DNA from: an uncultured Oscillospiraceae bacterium
GTDB lineage: Bacteria > Bacillota > Clostridia > Oscillospirales > Ruminococcaceae
Length of the DNA stretch: 31,934 nt
Direction of reading: 5' to 3'
Assembly: GCA_934446455.1 (NCBI GenBank)
Contig: CAKSEE010000032.1
Coordinates: 1 to 31,934, forward strand
In this document: piece after piece, positions 30,130 to 31,934 of the stretch
How the letters are laid out: every line of letters begins with the position of its first letter
How positions within the stretch are numbered: the stretch's first letter is position 1
Translations under genes and position numbers: made by a program
The notes under the pieces: model-generated
The model's database searches: none
Seen by the model: only the letters and a program-made list of their open reading frames with translations
Told to the model about the DNA's origin: nothing

Positions 30130-31530
30130 ATGACCACAAGGATAACCGACGATGAAATGTCGGTGCAGCGTGAATATATGAACAGGGTGGCGCAGCTCAA
30201 CAGCCTGCGCGAAACGCCGCCCGCCGCGCACGTCCACAGCTTCGGCTGCCAGCAGAACGTAAGCGACGGCGAGAAGCTCAAGGGAATGCTCTGCGAGATG
30301 GGCTTCGGGCTTAGCCCCGACCCCGAGGGCGCGGACTTTGTGCTGTACAACACCTGCGCCGTGCGCGAGAACGCCGAGGACAGAGTTTTCGGCAATCTTG
30401 GGCAGCTTAAGCACGCAAAGGCTGCAAAGCCCGATATGCTCATAGGCGTATGCGGGTGCATGGTGCAGCAGCCGCACATCACCGAGCGGATAAAGAGGAG
30501 TTATCCGCACGTTGACCTGATTTTCGGCACGCACGTGCTGCACAGGCTGCCGCAGATGCTTTACGAAGCCATGACCACGCACGCGCGCCACATAGAGATA
30601 CCCGAAAGCGACGGCGTTATCGCCGAGGGCGTTCCGCTGCGGCGCGAAAGCTCGCTTAAGGTGAGCATTCCGATAATGTACGGGTGCAACAACTTCTGCA
30701 CCTACTGCATAGTGCCGTACGTCCGCGGCAGGGAGCGCTCGCGCGAGCCGCAGGCGGTAGTCGGAGAGGCGCGCCGCGCAGTCGCTGCGGGCGCAAAGGA
30801 GCTTCTGCTGCTCGGGCAGAACGTGAACTCATACGGCAAGGAGCTCGGCACGAGCTTTTCGGAGCTTTTGCGGCAGATAAACGCAATAGACGGCGAGTTC
30901 CGCATATGCTATATGTCAAGCCACCCCAAGGACGCCACGCCCGAGCTTATCGACGCCATAGCGGAGTGCGAAAAGGTAACGCGGCACTTCCACCTGCCCG
31001 TGCAGTCGGGCAGCAGCCGCGTACTGGGGCTTATGAACAGGCACTACACGCGCGAGCAGTACCTTGAGCTTATAAGATATATCCGCGCGCGCATTCCCGA
31101 CGCGGCGCTCACGTCGGACATCATCGTGGGCTTCCCGGGGGAAACCTACGAGGACTTCTGCGAAACGCTCTCGCTTATACGCGAGGTGCGCTACGACAGC
31201 CTTTACACCTTTATCTACAGCCCGCGCAGGGGGACTAAGGCGGCGGATATGCCCGACCCCGTATCCGCGGAGGAAAAGGGGCGCTGGTTCAGGCAGCTGC
31301 TTGACGTGCAGCAGGAGGTGGGCTGCGACGCCTACCGCGGCTACGTCGGAAAGACAATGCGCGTACTCTGCGAGGGCAGGGGAAGAACGCGCGACGGCGG
31401 TCTTACGGGCAAGACCGCGCAGAACGTTATTGTAGATTTTGACGGAAGCGAGGAGCTTATCGGCAGCTTCGCTGACGTGGAAATAACCGAGGCGCTCAAC
31501 TGGGCGCTGAGAGGAAAACTAGCTGATTAA
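30130..31530 (+). CDS. miaB: tRNA-2-methylthio-N6-dimethylallyladenosine synthase MiaB
   Basis: A 466-residue radical SAM methylthiotransferase that adds a methylthio group to i6A37 of tRNAs reading UNN codons. The N-terminal UPF0004 domain has the auxiliary-cluster cysteines C40 (FGCQQN), C76 (NTCAVRENAE) and C110 (CGCMVQ). The radical SAM motif is C186-x3-C190-x2-C193 in YGCNNFCTYCIVPYVRG. A C-terminal TRAM domain (about 395-460) binds tRNA. FHLPVQSGSSRVLGLMNRHYTREQYL and SDIIVGFPGET are further hallmarks. ATG 30130 has GGAAGG (30115-30120) nine bases upstream. It is followed 11 bp later by a YlbF/YmcA gene, as in Bacillus. Confidence 0.98.
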   Translation: MTTRITDDEMSVQREYMNRVAQLNSLRETPPAAHVHSFGCQQNVSDGEKLKGMLCEMGFGLSPDPEGADFVLYNTCAVRENAEDRVFGNLGQLKHAKAAKPDMLIGVCGCMVQQPHITERIKRSYPHVDLIFGTHVLHRLPQMLYEAMTTHARHIEIPESDGVIAEGVPLRRESSLKVSIPIMYGCNNFCTYCIVPYVRGRERSREPQAVVGEARRAVAAGAKELLLLGQNVNSYGKELGTSFSELLRQINAIDGEFRICYMSSHPKDATPELIDAIAECEKVTRHFHLPVQSGSSRVLGLMNRHYTREQYLELIRYIRARIPDAALTSDIIVGFPGETYEDFCETLSLIREVRYDSLYTFIYSPRRGTKAADMPDPVSAEEKGRWFRQLLDVQQEVGCDAYRGYVGKTMRVLCEGRGRTRDGGLTGKTAQNVIVDFDGSEELIGSFADVEITEALNWALRGKLAD

Positions 31531-31541
31531 GGAGAACGCAC

Positions 31542-31898
31542 ATGAACGTTATAGAAACCGCAAGAGAGCTTGGCAAGGCAGTACAGGCAGACGAGCGCTA
31601 CCTTGAATACGTCAAGGCAAAGCAGGCGAACGACGCAGACGAGGAGCTTCAGAAGCTTATCGGCGAGTTCAACCTCATTCGCCAGAACCTTGCAATGGAG
31701 CAGGGCAAGGACGCGTCCGAGCAGAACGAGGACAAGATAAAGGAGCTTACAAAGAAAATGCACATCGCCTACAACGAGGTAATGGGCAACGAGAACATGG
31801 CGCTCTTTACCGTTGCAAAGCAGGGCATGGACAAGCTCATGAGCGAGATAAACACCATTCTCACCTACTGTGTTGAGGGCATGGACCCCGCGACCTGA
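31542..31898 (+). CDS. YlbF/YmcA family protein
   Basis: A 118-residue, mostly helical protein of the YlbF/YmcA family (DUF964). Pattern: METARELGKAVQ-like start (MNVIETARELGKAVQADERY), then LQKLIGEFNLIRQNLAMEQ and MALFTVAKQGMDKLMSEIN towards the end. In Bacillus the YmcA (RicA) gene follows miaB and its product works with YlbF and YaaT on RNase Y-dependent mRNA maturation and biofilm/competence control. The same neighbourhood here supports a YmcA/YlbF assignment, though which paralogue it is cannot be settled. AAGGAG (31529-31534) precedes the ATG. The remaining 36 bases of the window show nothing. Confidence 0.9.
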   Translation: MNVIETARELGKAVQADERYLEYVKAKQANDADEELQKLIGEFNLIRQNLAMEQGKDASEQNEDKIKELTKKMHIAYNEVMGNENMALFTVAKQGMDKLMSEINTILTYCVEGMDPAT

Positions 31899-31934
31899 CA
31901 GAGCGAGGTTCCAGTAAGCGCAGGATGCTCGGGC

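Noticed and set aside
1..31934. CRISPR array, tRNA or rRNA gene, insertion sequence
   Set aside because: No spaced repeat units of the right length, no cloverleaf pattern with a CCA/TTC box, and no transposase or long terminal inverted repeats were seen on either strand.

Overview
The window reads as a chromosomal segment of a GC-rich Gram-positive Clostridia species, most plausibly an Oscillospiraceae/Ruminococcaceae-like gut anaerobe. The support is the dgt-dnaG-sigA gene order, AGGAGG-type ribosome sites, classical TTGACA/TATAAT promoters, a PadR/DUF1700/DUF4097 envelope cluster, miaB followed by a YlbF/YmcA gene, and otherwise low-GC-lineage proteins. A striking bias is the heavy use of the Ile codon ATA despite the GC-rich sequence. 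I see no tRNA, rRNA, CRISPR array, transposase or phage gene.

Layout. (1) 1-4263, plus strand: tail of a dGTPase-like gene, dnaG, then TWO consecutive housekeeping-type sigma-70 genes, closed by a clear terminator. (2) 4264-7561, plus: an ECF sigma factor overlapping a very large single-pass membrane protein that is probably its anti-sigma/sensor partner, then a terminator. (3) 7587-9362, minus: a sodium:alanine symporter family protein with a roughly 120-residue insertion. (4) 9506-13874, plus: a promoter, a short KdpD-like sensor kinase, a KdpE-like regulator and a large Lhr-like helicase in one apparent operon, followed by a roughly 240-bp array of hairpins ending in a terminator. (5) 13898-18560, plus: a strong promoter, an anchored hypothetical protein, lepA, hemW and a CE2-like SGNH esterase. 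(6) 18666-21766, plus: a strong promoter, a structured 5' leader and a TrpXYZ-like ABC importer, with a terminator. (7) 21767-22165: gene-poor, holding a frameshifted ankyrin-like remnant and several hairpins. (8) 22166-25858, minus: PadR regulator, DUF1700 protein and two beta-solenoid DUF4097 proteins; the PadR promoter is covered by TACC-N4-GGTA palindromes that are probably its own operators. (9) 25921-26024: another hairpin cluster. (10) 26048-29000, minus: flavin reductase-like protein, ung, a zinc-ribbon/helical hypothetical protein and a PH-domain protein, from one promoter. (11) 29009-30031, plus: Nudix hydrolase and MIF-like tautomerase, from a promoter back to back with that of block 10. 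(12) 30045-31898, plus: miaB and a YlbF/YmcA family gene.

How it fits together. Most of the window is core information processing (primase, sigma factors, EF4/LepA, MiaB, Ung) interspersed with signalling units (ECF pair, KdpDE-like pair, PadR cluster) and one importer. The most notable items are the doubled primary sigma factor with a nearly identical 72-nt core segment, the PadR operator/promoter architecture, the hairpin array behind the kinase/regulator/helicase operon, and the paired SG-repeat and GSG-repeat beta-solenoids. All assignments are from reading the sequence; no database search was run.
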